Origin: Schlegelella_A sp036272325
Lineage (GTDB): Bacteria; Pseudomonadota; Gammaproteobacteria; Burkholderiales; Burkholderiaceae_C
Direction of reading: 5' to 3'
DNA: 27,778 bases
NCBI GenBank assembly: GCA_036272325.1
Contig: DATAYY010000038.1
Coordinates: 1 to 27,778 of the forward strand
This document shows, one piece after another, positions 7,713 to 15,419 of the stretch; position 1 is the stretch's first letter; each line of letters starts with the position of its first letter. Below the pieces are notes generated by a model. That model did not search any database and was not told where the DNA came from. It saw only the letters and a list, made by a program, of their open reading frames with translations. Both the position numbers and the translations under genes were made by a program.

Positions 7713-8081
7713 ATGATCCAAATGCAGTCGCGGCTCGACGTCGCTGACAACACGGGCGCCAAGTCCGTCATGTGCATCAAGGTGCTGGGTGGCTCGAAGC
7801 GCCGCTACGCCGCGATCGGTGACGTGATCAAGGTCTCGATCAAGGAAGCGGCGCCGCGCGGGCGCGTCAAGAAGGGCGAGGTTTATTCGGCCGTCGTCGT
7901 GCGCACTGCCAAGGGAGTCCGCCGCCAGGACGGCTCGCTCGTCAAGTTCGACGGCAACGCCGCAGTGCTGCTGAACGCCAAGCTCGAGCCGATCGGCACT
8001 CGGATCTTCGGGCCGGTGACGCGGGAGCTGCGCACCGAGCGCTTCATGAAGATCGTCTCGCTCGCGCCGGAAGTGCTCTGA
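7713..8081 (+). CDS. rplN: 50S ribosomal protein L14
   Basis: L14 lies at the subunit interface and is the binding site of the silencing factor RsfS. The 122-residue product has the exact family length and start (MIQMQSRLDVADNTGAK), with the conserved EAAPRGRVKKGEV and FDGNAAVLLN segments. It is the first gene of the spc set and follows its own promoter candidate and leader. The Shine-Dalgarno site is weak (GGGAAGCGAGAA). Confidence 0.98.
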   Translation: MIQMQSRLDVADNTGAKSVMCIKVLGGSKRRYAAIGDVIKVSIKEAAPRGRVKKGEVYSAVVVRTAKGVRRQDGSLVKFDGNAAVLLNAKLEPIGTRIFGPVTRELRTERFMKIVSLAPEVL

Positions 8082-8108
8082 GCGCCCCGTATTGCAGGAT
8101 TTTCAGCG

Positions 8109-8453
8109 ATGAACAAGATTCGAAAAGGTGACCAGGTCGTCGTCCTGACCGGCCGCGACAAGGGCCGCCGCGGCACGGTGATGAGCCGGGTCGACGAAGA
8201 GCGGCTGATCGTCGAGGGGGTCAACGTCGTCAAGAAGCACGTCAAGCCCAACCCGATGAAGGGGATCACCGGCGGCGTGATCGACAAGACACTGTCGATC
8301 CACCAGTCGAACGTCGCCATCTTCAACCCGACCACCGGCAAGGCCGATCGCGTCGGTGTCAAGCTCCTCAGCGCCGACGAGAAGAAGAAGCGCAAGACCG
8401 CCGAGCGCGGCGTTCGCGTGTTCCGCTCGAGCGGTGCAGAGATCAAGGCATAA
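8109..8453 (+). CDS. rplX: 50S ribosomal protein L24
   Basis: L24 initiates large-subunit assembly and sits near the tunnel exit. The KOW motif is at the N terminus (KGDQVVVLTGRDKGRRGTV, residues 6-24). The product is 114 residues, slightly longer than the roughly 104 of E. coli, because of a basic tail. The ATG follows CAGGA. The spacers are 27 bp after rplN and 9 bp before rplE. Confidence 0.97.
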   Translation: MNKIRKGDQVVVLTGRDKGRRGTVMSRVDEERLIVEGVNVVKKHVKPNPMKGITGGVIDKTLSIHQSNVAIFNPTTGKADRVGVKLLSADEKKKRKTAERGVRVFRSSGAEIKA

Positions 8454-8462
8454 GAGGCGACC

Positions 8463-9002
8463 ATGGCCCGTTTGCAGGAGTTCTACCGCGACAAGGTCGT
8501 CCCCGACCTGATGAAGAAGTTCGGCTACAAGTCGACCATGCAGGTGCCGCGCGTCACCAAGATCACGCTCAACATGGGTGTCTCGGAGGCGGTCGCCGAC
8601 AAGAAGGTCATGGACCACGCGGTCAGCGACCTGTCGAAGATCGCCGGCCAGAAGCCCGTGGTCACCAAGTCGAGGAAGGCAATCGCGAACTTCAAGATCC
8701 GCGACGGCGTGCCGATCGGCTGCATGGTGACGCTGCGGGGCGTGCGCATGTATGAGTTCCTCGACCGCTTCGTCACCATCGCGCTGCCGCGCGTGCGCGA
8801 CTTCCGCGGCATCTCGTCGCGCGCGTTCGACGGCCGCGGCAACTACAACGTCGGCGTCAAGGAACAGATCATCTTCCCTGAGCTCGACTACGACAAGATC
8901 GACGTCCTGCGCGGGCTGAACATCTCGATCACGACGTCCGCCAAGACCGACGAGGAGTGCCGTGCGCTCCTGACCGCGTTCAAGTTTCCGTTCAAGACCT
9001 GA
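8463..9002 (+). CDS. rplE: 50S ribosomal protein L5
   Basis: L5 binds 5S rRNA and bridges to S13 in the small subunit. The 179-residue product has the family length and the conserved segments KITLNMGVSEA, PVVTKSRKAIANFKIRDG, RDFRGIS and NYNVGVKEQIIFPE in order. A GAGG ribosome binding site overlaps the end of the 9-bp spacer. Nothing is unusual. Confidence 0.98.
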   Translation: MARLQEFYRDKVVPDLMKKFGYKSTMQVPRVTKITLNMGVSEAVADKKVMDHAVSDLSKIAGQKPVVTKSRKAIANFKIRDGVPIGCMVTLRGVRMYEFLDRFVTIALPRVRDFRGISSRAFDGRGNYNVGVKEQIIFPELDYDKIDVLRGLNISITTSAKTDEECRALLTAFKFPFKT

Positions 9003-9015
9003 GGGCATCCGAACC

Positions 9016-9321
9016 GTGGCCAAACTTTCCCTGATGGAGCGCGAGAAGAAGCGCGAGCAGCTGGTCGCCAAGTACGCCAAGAAGTACGCCGAGCTGAAGG
9101 CTGCCGCCAACGACGCCAAGAAGTCGGATGAGGAGCGCTACGCGTCGCGCCTCGAGCTGCAGAAGCTGCCGCGCAACGCCTATCCGACGCGTCAGCGCAA
9201 CCGTTGCGGCATCACCGGCCGGCCGCGCGGCACGTTCAGGAAGTTCGGTCTCGCGCGCAACAAGATCCGCGAGTTGGCGTTCAAGGGCGACATCCCGGGC
9301 GTCGTCAAGGCCAGCTGGTAA
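9016..9321 (+). CDS. rpsN: 30S ribosomal protein S14, zinc-independent form
   Basis: S14 sits in the small-subunit head. The 101-residue product is the long form without CXXC zinc pairs; the only Cys is in RNRCGITGRPRG near residue 63. The start is a GTG at 9016, chosen because the product then begins MAKLSLMEREKKREQL as in the family, and no ATG lies nearby. The ribosome binding site is weak (GAGGG about 13 bases upstream). The gene ends with GVVKASW, the conserved C terminus, and is followed by a palindromic repeat rather than directly by rpsH. Confidence 0.97.
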   Translation: MAKLSLMEREKKREQLVAKYAKKYAELKAAANDAKKSDEERYASRLELQKLPRNAYPTRQRNRCGITGRPRGTFRKFGLARNKIRELAFKGDIPGVVKASW

Positions 9322-9326
9322 ATGAA

Positions 9327-9403
9327 GCCCCCACGCTCACGGCGTTCGCTGCCCCTCGAGGGGGCGGCCGGCCGCCTTGGGAGCGGCCCGGCGTCAGCCG
9401 GGC
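9327..9403. repeat. Palindrome-rich REP-like intergenic element
   Basis: The rpsN-rpsH spacer holds stacked inverted repeats. GCCCCC at 9327-9332 can pair with GGGGGC at 9360-9365. CCCCTCGAGGGG (9352-9363) is a perfect palindrome. GGCGGCCGGCCGCC (9363-9376) is a second one. GCCCGGC 9386-9392 and GCCGGGC 9397-9403 form a 7-bp hairpin around GTCA. The composition (CCCCCACGCTC, TTCGCTGCCCC, CCTTGGGAGCGGCCCGGC) resembles a repeat I recall between genes in many Burkholderiales genomes. That recollection needs a genome search. Confidence 0.6.
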
Positions 9404-9421
9404 GCGAAGGAGTCAATTGAT

Positions 9422-9817
9422 ATGAGCATGAGTGATCCGATCGCCGATATGCTGACCCGCATCCGCAACGCGCAGATGGTGGAAAAGCCGAGCGTCGTGA
9501 TGCCGTCGTCGAAGCTGAAGGCGGCGATCGCCAAAGTCCTGAAGGACGAGGGCTACATCGATGGCTTCGCAATCCGCGGCGAAGGCGCCAAGCCCGAGCT
9601 CGAGATCGCGCTGAAGTACTACGCCGGTCATCCGGTGATCGAGAAGATCGAGCGCGTCAGCCGGCCGGGGCTGCGGGTCTACAAGGGTCGGCACGACCTG
9701 CCCGAGGTCATGAACGGCCTCGGCGTGGCGATCGTCACCACGCCCCAGGGCGTCATGACCGACCGCAAGGCGCGCCAGGCCGGCGTCGGCGGCGAAGTGC
9801 TCGTCTACGTCTCGTAG
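9422..9817 (+). CDS. rpsH: 30S ribosomal protein S8
   Basis: S8 is a primary 16S rRNA binder and in E. coli the repressor of the spc operon. The 131-residue product starts MSMSDPIADMLTRIRNAQM and ends with the conserved GGEVLVYVS. The ATG at 9422 has AAGGAG nine bases upstream; an in-frame ATG two codons later (9428) is possible but less well placed. The 100-bp spacer before it carries a palindromic repeat. Confidence 0.98.
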   Translation: MSMSDPIADMLTRIRNAQMVEKPSVVMPSSKLKAAIAKVLKDEGYIDGFAIRGEGAKPELEIALKYYAGHPVIEKIERVSRPGLRVYKGRHDLPEVMNGLGVAIVTTPQGVMTDRKARQAGVGGEVLVYVS

Positions 9818-9845
9818 GAAGACCCGGGAAGGAAAGAGGGCTCAC

Positions 9846-10379
9846 ATGTCACGCGTAGGAAAGATGCCGATCGCCATCCCCAAGGGAGTGGACGTGACGA
9901 CCGGCGCGGATTCGATCAGCGTCAAGGGATCGCTCGGCACGCTGGTGCGGCCGATGAGCCCGCTCGTCAGCGTCAAGAACGAAGACGGCAAGCTCTCGTT
10001 CGCGCCCACCGACGAATCGACCGAGGCCGACGCGATGTCGGGAACGGTTCGCGCGATCGTCAACAACATGGTCGGCGGCGTCACCAAGGGATTCGAGAAG
10101 CGCCTGGCGCTGGTCGGCGTCGGCTATCGGGCGAGCGCCCAGGGCACGAAGCTCAACCTGCAGATCGGCTACTCGCATCCGGTTTCCAAGGAGATGCCGG
10201 CCGGCGTCAAGGTCGAGTGCCCTTCGCAGACCGAAATCGTCATCAAGGGCTTCGATCGGCAGGCCGTCGGCCAGGTCGCCGCCGAAGTGCGCGCGCTGCG
10301 GCCGCCCGAGCCCTACAAGGGCAAGGGCATCCGCTACGCCAACGAACGGGTGACGATCAAGGAAACGAAGAAGAAGTAG
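9846..10379 (+). CDS. rplF: 50S ribosomal protein L6
   Basis: L6 lies near the sarcin-ricin loop and factor-binding site. The 177-residue product has the family length and both L6 repeats. It begins MSRVGKMPIAIPKGV, has LVGVGYRA near residue 90, and ends with PPEPYKGKGIRYANERV plus a basic tail. The ribosome binding site is GGAAGGAAAGAGG. Spacers are 28 bp after rpsH and 20 bp before rplR. Confidence 0.98.
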   Translation: MSRVGKMPIAIPKGVDVTTGADSISVKGSLGTLVRPMSPLVSVKNEDGKLSFAPTDESTEADAMSGTVRAIVNNMVGGVTKGFEKRLALVGVGYRASAQGTKLNLQIGYSHPVSKEMPAGVKVECPSQTEIVIKGFDRQAVGQVAAEVRALRPPEPYKGKGIRYANERVTIKETKKK

Positions 10380-10399
10380 GCGAAAAAGGGGACACCGAG

Positions 10400-10777
10400 A
10401 TGCTGACCAAGAAGGACCAACGCGTCCGCCGCTCGCAGCAGACCCGCCGGCGCATTGCGCTGCAGCGCGTCGCGCGGCTGACCGTGCACCGCACCAACCT
10501 CCACATCTACGCGAACGTCGTCTCCGACGACGGCACGCGCGTCCTCGCGAGCGCCTCGACGCTCGAGGCCGACGTCAGGAAGAGCCTCGTCGGCGACAGC
10601 AAGGTTGCGGGCAAGGGTGCCAACGTCGCTGCGGCGGCGATGGTCGGCAAGCGGATCGCCGAGAAGGCGAAGGCCGCCGGCATCGAGCAGGTCGCGTTCG
10701 ACCGCGCCGGGTTCGCGTACCACGGCCGCGTCAAGGCGCTCGCCGAGGCGGCCCGCGAAGCCGGCCTCCAGTTCTGA
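10400..10777 (+). CDS. rplR: 50S ribosomal protein L18
   Basis: L18 binds 5S rRNA in the central protuberance. The product of about 125 residues starts MLTKKDQRVRRSQQTRRRIA and ends with the typical FDRAGFAYHGRVKALAEAAREAGLQF segment (given here only as its key block). It is slightly longer than the 117 of E. coli. The ATG follows GGGGACACCGAG. It is an ordinary member of the spc set. Confidence 0.97.
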   Translation: MLTKKDQRVRRSQQTRRRIALQRVARLTVHRTNLHIYANVVSDDGTRVLASASTLEADVRKSLVGDSKVAGKGANVAAAAMVGKRIAEKAKAAGIEQVAFDRAGFAYHGRVKALAEAAREAGLQF

Positions 10778-10802
10778 TCGCGGTCGGTAGAAGGAATATC
10801 AG

Positions 10803-11321
10803 ATGGCAAAGTTTCATCCCCGCACGCAGACCGAAGGCAATGACGACGGCCTGAAGGAAAAGATGATCGCGGTCAACCGCGTCACCAAGGTCGTCAAGGG
10901 CGGTCGCACGCTCAGCTTCGCAGCGCTCACTGTCGTCGGCGACGGCGACGGCCGCGTCGGCATGGGCAAGGGCAAGGCCAAGGAAGTGCCGGTCTCGGTG
11001 ACCAAGGCGATGGAATCGGCGCGCCGCAACATGATCAAGGTGCAGCTGAAGAACGGCACGATCCACCACAAGGTGGTCGGCGAGCACGGCGCGTCGCGCG
11101 TTCTGATGGCGCCCGCCAAGCCCGGCGACGGCATCATCGCCGGCGGCCCGATGCGCGCCGTCTTCGAGGTGATGGGCGTGACCGACATCGTCTGCAAGAG
11201 CCTCGGCTCGTCGAACCCCTACAACATCGTCCGCGCGACGCTCGACGGCCTGAAGCGCTGCTCGACGCCGGCCGAGATTGCCGCCAAGCGCGGCCTCACG
11301 GTCGAGGAGATCGCCGGCTGA
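10803..11321 (+). CDS. rpsE: 30S ribosomal protein S5
   Basis: S5 lies at the mRNA entry site and affects translational fidelity. The 172-residue product has the double-stranded RNA-binding N domain (VNRVTKVVKGGRTLSFAALT near residues 20-40, then GKGKAKEVP) and the C domain with SSNPYNIVRATLDGL near residue 140. The ribosome binding site AAGGA is at a good distance. Nothing is unusual. Confidence 0.98.
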   Translation: MAKFHPRTQTEGNDDGLKEKMIAVNRVTKVVKGGRTLSFAALTVVGDGDGRVGMGKGKAKEVPVSVTKAMESARRNMIKVQLKNGTIHHKVVGEHGASRVLMAPAKPGDGIIAGGPMRAVFEVMGVTDIVCKSLGSSNPYNIVRATLDGLKRCSTPAEIAAKRGLTVEEIAG

Positions 11322-11343
11322 GCGCCGGATCGAAAGAGACACG

Positions 11344-11580
11344 ATGAACGACACCGCCAGCAAGCAGACAGACGCCGCGCCGGGCAAGAAGACCAAGAAG
11401 GCGAAGGGCACGACCGTCAAGGTCCAGCTCGTCAGGAGCGTCGCCGGCACGCGCGAGTCGCATCGCGCGACCGTGCGCGGCCTCGGCCTGCGCAAGACCA
11501 ACAGCACGTCGACCCTCGAGGACACGCCTTCGGTGCGCGGAATGATCGAGAAGGTCTCGTACCTGGTGAAGGTGCTCTGA
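11344..11580 (+). CDS. rpmD: 50S ribosomal protein L30 with an N-terminal extension
   Basis: L30 is a small large-subunit protein. The core from about residue 24 (TVKVQLVRSVAGTRESHRA) to the end is a normal L30. It is preceded by 23 residues rich in Lys, Thr and Ala, so the product is 78 residues against about 60. The ATG at 11344 follows GAAAGAG. The only other candidate start near the core would be a GTG or ACG without a ribosome binding site, so the extension is probably real. Confidence 0.94.
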   Translation: MNDTASKQTDAAPGKKTKKAKGTTVKVQLVRSVAGTRESHRATVRGLGLRKTNSTSTLEDTPSVRGMIEKVSYLVKVL

Positions 11581-11599
11581 GCGCCTGGAAAGCGAAGAC

Positions 11600-12031
11600 A
11601 TGGAACTGAACAGCATCAAGCCCGCCGACGGCGCCAAGAAGGCGCGCCGCCGCGTCGGCCGCGGCATCGGCTCGGGCCTGGGCAAGACCGCAGGGCGCGG
11701 CCACAAGGGCCAGAAGTCGCGTGCCGGCGGCTACCACAAGGTCGGCTTCGAAGGCGGCCAGATGCCGCTGCAGCGACGCCTGCCGAAGCGCGGCTTCAAG
11801 TCGCTGCTCGCCAAGTACAACGCCGAGATCACGCTCGCCGAGCTGCAGCGCCTCGGCGCGGCCGAGGTCGACCTGCTGACGCTGAAGCAAGCCAAGCTCA
11901 TCAGCGAGATGACCAAGAACGTCAAGGTGATCAAGAGCGGCGAGCTGTCGCTGAAGGTCGCCCTGAAGGGCATCGCCGCCACCGCGGGCGCCAAGGCCGC
12001 GATCGAGGCCGCCGGCGGCTCGGTCGCCTGA
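11600..12031 (+). CDS. rplO: 50S ribosomal protein L15
   Basis: L15 is an assembly protein with a long, flexible basic N-terminal arm. The 143-residue product begins MELNSIKPADGAKKARRRVG and has the Gly/Arg/Lys-rich arm (GRGIGSGLGKTAGRGHKGQK) and the globular C-terminal domain ending GAKAAIEAAGGSVA. It lies directly before secY, as in most bacteria. Confidence 0.98.
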   Translation: MELNSIKPADGAKKARRRVGRGIGSGLGKTAGRGHKGQKSRAGGYHKVGFEGGQMPLQRRLPKRGFKSLLAKYNAEITLAELQRLGAAEVDLLTLKQAKLISEMTKNVKVIKSGELSLKVALKGIAATAGAKAAIEAAGGSVA

Positions 12032-12053
12032 CGCCAGAGGACGAAGGACGACC

Positions 12054-13364
12054 GTGGCAACGAACGCAAATCAGCTGGCCAAGAGCGGCAAGTTCGGCGA
12101 CCTGCGCCGGCGCCTGTTCTTCCTGCTCGGCGCGCTCGTCGTCTATCGGCTCGGCGCGCACATCCCCGTGCCGGGAATCGACCCGAACCAGTTGCAGGCG
12201 CTGTTCCAGAACCAGCAGGGCGGGATCCTGAGCCTGTTCAACATGTTCTCGGGCGGAGCGCTCTCGCGCTTCACCGTGTTCGCGCTCGGCATCATGCCGT
12301 ACATCTCGGCGTCGATCATCATGCAGCTGATGACCTACGTCGTGCCTTCGCTCGAGGCACTGAAGAAGGAAGGCGAGTCGGGCCGGCGCAAGATCACCCA
12401 GTACACGCGCTACGGCACGCTCGGCCTCGCGCTCTTCCAGTCGCTCGGCATCGCGCTTGCGCTCGAAGGCTCGCCCGGCCTCGTCATCTCTCCCGGCTTC
12501 GGCTTTCGCCTGACCGCGGTCGTGAGCCTGGTCGCCGGGACGATGTTCCTGATGTGGCTCGGCGAGCCGATCACCGAGCGCGGGCTCGGCAACGGCATCT
12601 CGATCCTGATCTTCGGCGGCATCGCCGCCGGCCTGCCGAACGCGCTCGGCCAGTTCGGAAGCCTCGTCAATCAGGGCTCAATGTCGATCGTCGCAGCGAT
12701 CTTCATCAGCATGCTGGTCGCCGCGGTGACGTTTGCCGTCGTCTTCGTCGAGCGCGGCCAGCGCAAGATCCTCGTCAACTACGCCAAGCGACAGGTCGGC
12801 AACAAGGTCTACGGCGGCCAGTCATCGCACCTGCCGCTCAAGCTCAACATGTCGGGCGTGATCCCGCCGATCTTCGCCTCGTCGATCATCCTGCTGCCGA
12901 CGACGGCGGTGAGCTGGTTCGCGACCGGCGACAGCCTGCGCTGGCTGAAGGACCTGGCAGCGCTCCTGGCCCCGGGGCAGCCGATCTACGTCATGCTCTA
13001 TGCGGCGGCGATCGTCTTCTTCTGCTTCTTCTACACGGCGCTCGTCTTCAACAGCCGCGAGACCGCGGACAACCTGAAGAAGAGCGGCGCCTTCATTCCG
13101 GGCATCCGGCCGGGCGACCAGACGGCGCGCCACATCGACCGGATCCTGTCGCGGTTGACGCTCGCCGGCGCGATCTACATCACCGCGGTGTGCCTGTTGC
13201 CGGAGTTTCTTGTCCTCAAATACAACGTGCCGTTCTATTTCGGCGGCACGTCGCTCTTGATCATCGTCGTCGTGACGATGGACTTCTGGGCACAGGTGCA
13301 GAGCTATGTCATGAGCCAGCAGTACGAGTCGCTGCTGAAGAAGGCCAATTTCAAGGCGGGCTGA
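12054..13364 (+). CDS. secY: Preprotein translocase subunit SecY
   Basis: SecY is the channel subunit of the Sec translocon in the inner membrane. The 436-residue product has ten predicted membrane segments, the plug and first periplasmic region (RLGAHIPVPGID near residue 31), GIMPYISASIIMQL near residue 80, and the cytoplasmic loop with ERGQRKILVNYAKRQ near residue 235 that contacts SecA and the ribosome. The start is a GTG with AAGGA seven bases upstream. It lies 22 bp after rplO. Confidence 0.98.
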   Translation: MATNANQLAKSGKFGDLRRRLFFLLGALVVYRLGAHIPVPGIDPNQLQALFQNQQGGILSLFNMFSGGALSRFTVFALGIMPYISASIIMQLMTYVVPSLEALKKEGESGRRKITQYTRYGTLGLALFQSLGIALALEGSPGLVISPGFGFRLTAVVSLVAGTMFLMWLGEPITERGLGNGISILIFGGIAAGLPNALGQFGSLVNQGSMSIVAAIFISMLVAAVTFAVVFVERGQRKILVNYAKRQVGNKVYGGQSSHLPLKLNMSGVIPPIFASSIILLPTTAVSWFATGDSLRWLKDLAALLAPGQPIYVMLYAAAIVFFCFFYTALVFNSRETADNLKKSGAFIPGIRPGDQTARHIDRILSRLTLAGAIYITAVCLLPEFLVLKYNVPFYFGGTSLLIIVVVTMDFWAQVQSYVMSQQYESLLKKANFKAG

Positions 13365-13422
13365 GACGCCCGCCGCCTACCACTTACACGAGACCAGGAC
13401 AAAGGACCCCGCCGCGGAACCC

Positions 13423-13641
13423 ATGGCGAAAGACGACGTCATCCAGATGCAGGGCGAGATTCTCGAGAATCTCCCCAACGCCACGTTCCGTGTGAAGCTG
13501 GAAAACGGCCACGTCGTGCTCGGGCACATCTCGGGAAAGATGCGGATGCACTACATCCGCATCCTGCCCGGCGACAAGGTCACGGTCGAGTTGACGCCAT
13601 ACGACTTGACGCGGGCACGCATCGTGTTCCGCGCCAAGTGA
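13423..13641 (+). CDS. infA: Translation initiation factor IF-1
   Basis: IF-1 is an OB-fold protein that occupies the A site during initiation. The 72-residue product (MAKDDVIQMQGEILENLPNA start) has the family length and the conserved KMRMHYIRILPGDKV segment. It lies 58 bp after secY and 16 bp before rpmJ, the usual place in beta- and many other bacteria. Betaproteobacteria often have a second infA elsewhere, which cannot be checked here. Confidence 0.97.
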   Translation: MAKDDVIQMQGEILENLPNATFRVKLENGHVVLGHISGKMRMHYIRILPGDKVTVELTPYDLTRARIVFRAK

Positions 13642-13657
13642 TCTGGAGAGAGAGAAG

Positions 13658-13771
13658 ATGAAAGTCGCAGCATCGGTCAAGAAGATGTGCCGCCATTGCA
13701 AGATCATCCGGCGCAAGGGCGTCGTGCGCGTGATCTGCACGGATCCGCGCCACAAGCAGCGTCAAGGCTAA
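13658..13771 (+). CDS. rpmJ: 50S ribosomal protein L36, zinc-binding form
   Basis: L36 is the smallest large-subunit protein. The 37-residue product reads MKVAASVKKMCRHCKIIRR onward and ends KQRQG. The zinc ligands Cys11, Cys14, Cys27 and His32 are all present, so this is the zinc-binding paralogue. The ATG follows GGAGAGAGAGAAG, a strong purine-rich site. It is followed 11 bp later by rpsM. Confidence 0.96.
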   Translation: MKVAASVKKMCRHCKIIRRKGVVRVICTDPRHKQRQG

Positions 13772-13782
13772 GAGGAAGAACC

Positions 13783-14148
13783 ATGGCACGCATTGCCGGC
13801 ATCAATATTCCGCCCCACAAGCACGCCGAGATCGGCCTGACGTCGATCTATGGCATCGGCCGCTCGACCGCGCAGAAGATCTGTGACGCCTCCGGTGTTC
13901 CGTACGATCGCAAGATCAAGGACTTGAGCGACGCTGACCTCGAGCGCATCCGCGAGGAGATCGGGCGGCTGCCGATCGAGGGTGACCTGCGCCGCGAGAT
14001 GTCGATCAACATCAAGCGGCTGATGGACCTCGGATGCTATCGCGGCATGCGCCATCGCCGCGGCCTGCCGGTGCGCGGCCAGCGCACCAAGACCAACGCC
14101 CGCACGCGCAAGGGCCCGCGCAAGAGCGGCGCGCTCGTCAAGAAGTGA
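13783..14148 (+). CDS. rpsM: 30S ribosomal protein S13
   Basis: S13 contacts the P-site tRNA and forms bridges to L5. The 121-residue product begins MARIAGINIPPHKHAEIGLT and has the conserved YGIGRSTAQKIC and C-terminal RGQRTKTNARTRKGPRK blocks. It is the first gene of the alpha set, with ribosome binding site AGAGGAAG. No separate leader is visible before it (11 bp to rpmJ), so an E. coli-type S4 pseudoknot before rpsM is absent here. Confidence 0.98.
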   Translation: MARIAGINIPPHKHAEIGLTSIYGIGRSTAQKICDASGVPYDRKIKDLSDADLERIREEIGRLPIEGDLRREMSINIKRLMDLGCYRGMRHRRGLPVRGQRTKTNARTRKGPRKSGALVKK

Positions 14149-14196
14149 CGCGCAGCACCACCTCCAGGAACGAATCGACAAGCAAAGGTCACGAGC

Positions 14197-14601
14197 ATGG
14201 CTAAGCCTCCCGTCAGTACCGCCGCGCAGCGCGTGCGCAAGAAGATCCGCAAGAACGTCGCCGACGGCGTCGCGCACGTCCACGCGTCGTTCAACAACAC
14301 GATCATCACCATCACCGATCGTCAGGGCAGCGCGCTGTCGTGGGCGTCGAGTGGCGGCCAGGGCTTCAAGGGCTCGCGCAAGTCGACGCCGTTCGCGGCG
14401 CAGGTCGCCGCCGAGACGGCGGGCCGCGCCGCGCAGGACCAGGGCATCAAGACCCTCGACGTCCGCATCAAGGGCCCCGGCCCGGGGCGTGAGTCCTCGG
14501 TGCGCGCGCTGGCTTCGCTCGGCATCCGCATCAATTCGATCTCCGACGTGACGCCGGTGCCGCACAACGGCTGCCGGCCACAAAAGCGGCGCCGCATCTG
14601 A
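14197..14601 (+). CDS. rpsK: 30S ribosomal protein S11
   Basis: S11 lies on the platform near the Shine-Dalgarno helix. The 134-residue product has the conserved VHASFNNTIITITDRQG, GFKGSRKSTPFAAQ and C-terminal PHNGCRPQKRRRI segments. The ATG has AAAGGT nine bases upstream. A 133-bp spacer with hairpins follows. Confidence 0.98.
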   Translation: MAKPPVSTAAQRVRKKIRKNVADGVAHVHASFNNTIITITDRQGSALSWASSGGQGFKGSRKSTPFAAQVAAETAGRAAQDQGIKTLDVRIKGPGPGRESSVRALASLGIRINSISDVTPVPHNGCRPQKRRRI

Positions 14602-14622
14602 GCGGCACCTTCGATCACCAGC

Positions 14623-14710
14623 GCGGAGGAACTCCGCTACTTCGTAAGACCACCGTCTGAGCGCCCAACAACAACACTCGCCAGACTCGCGCAAGCCCTG
14701 AGGGCCTGCG
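14623..14710 (+). promoter_or_regulatory. Two hairpins in the leader of rpsD
   Basis: GCGGAG 14623-14628 pairs with CTCCGC 14632-14637 around GAA. CGCA..GCCC 14690-14698 pairs with GGGC..TGCG 14702-14710 with one mismatch. The second stem ends 24 bases before the rpsD GTG. S4 is the known repressor of the alpha operon in E. coli, so an S4-responsive leader here is possible, but the sequence does not prove it. Confidence 0.35.
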
Positions 14711-14734
14711 TCAGAAGCCAGACAAGGACATCAC

Positions 14735-15358
14735 GTGGCACGTTATCTCGGCCCCAAGGCCAAGCTTTCCCGGCGCGAAGCGACCGACCTCTTCCTGAAG
14801 AGCGCGCGCCGGCCGATCGGCGACAAGGCGAAGTTCGACTCGAAGCCCGGCCAGCACGGCCGCACTTCGGGAACGCGCACGTCCGACTACGGCATCCAGC
14901 TGCGCGAGAAGCAGAAGGTCAAGCGCATGTATGGCGTTCTCGAGCGCCAGTTCCGCCGCTACTTCGCCGAAGCCGAGCGCAGGAAGGGCAACACCGGCGC
15001 CAACCTGCTCGGCCTGCTCGAGTCGCGGCTCGACAACGTCGTCTACCGGATGGGCTTCGGCTCGACCCGCGCCGAGGCTCGCCAGCTGGTTTCGCACCGC
15101 GCGATCACCGTCAACGCCGAGGTCGTCAACATCGCCTCGTACTCGGTCAAGGCCGGCGACACGGTCGCCGTGCGTGAAGCGGCGAAGAAGCAGTTGCGTA
15201 TCACCGACGCGGTCAAGCTCGCCGAAGGGCAGGGCATGGCGAACTGGGTCCAGGTCGATTCGGCCAAGCTCGAGGGCGTCTTCAAGAAGGCACCCGACCG
15301 CGACGAGTTCGGCGCCGACATCAAGGAAGCGCTGATCGTGGAGCTGTACTCGCGATAG
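14735..15358 (+). CDS. rpsD: 30S ribosomal protein S4
   Basis: S4 is a primary 16S rRNA binder that nucleates small-subunit assembly, and a translational repressor in E. coli. The 207-residue product begins MARYLGPKAKLSRREATDLF, has no zinc-finger Cys residues, and contains the S4 RNA-binding domain around residues 97-160 (ESRLDNVVYRMGFGSTRAEARQL in the middle). The start is a GTG, with AAGGA eight bases upstream. A strong terminator follows 20 bp after the stop. Confidence 0.98.
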   Translation: MARYLGPKAKLSRREATDLFLKSARRPIGDKAKFDSKPGQHGRTSGTRTSDYGIQLREKQKVKRMYGVLERQFRRYFAEAERRKGNTGANLLGLLESRLDNVVYRMGFGSTRAEARQLVSHRAITVNAEVVNIASYSVKAGDTVAVREAAKKQLRITDAVKLAEGQGMANWVQVDSAKLEGVFKKAPDRDEFGADIKEALIVELYSR

Positions 15359-15378
15359 ACGCGACCAGCACGACAGCG

Positions 15379-15419
15379 GGGTGACGGCTGCGCCGTCACC
15401 CTTCTCGGTTTTTTCTTTT
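15379..15419 (+). terminator. Intrinsic terminator between rpsD and rpoA
   Basis: GGGTGACGGC (15379-15388), loop TGC, then GCCGTCACCC (15392-15401) form a perfect 10-bp stem. A T-rich run (TTTTTT, then CTTTT) follows within about 8 bases. This is the best intrinsic terminator in the ribosomal locus, and it lies upstream of rpoA and rplQ. Confidence 0.8.

Noticed and set aside
9327..9403. CRISPR-like repeat unit
   Set aside because: There is a single copy with nested palindromes and no regular spacers or cas genes; a REP-like element fits better.
12554..13495. + strand open frame within secY in another frame
   Set aside because: It is Arg/His-rich and typical of a shifted frame; the SecY frame explains the sequence.
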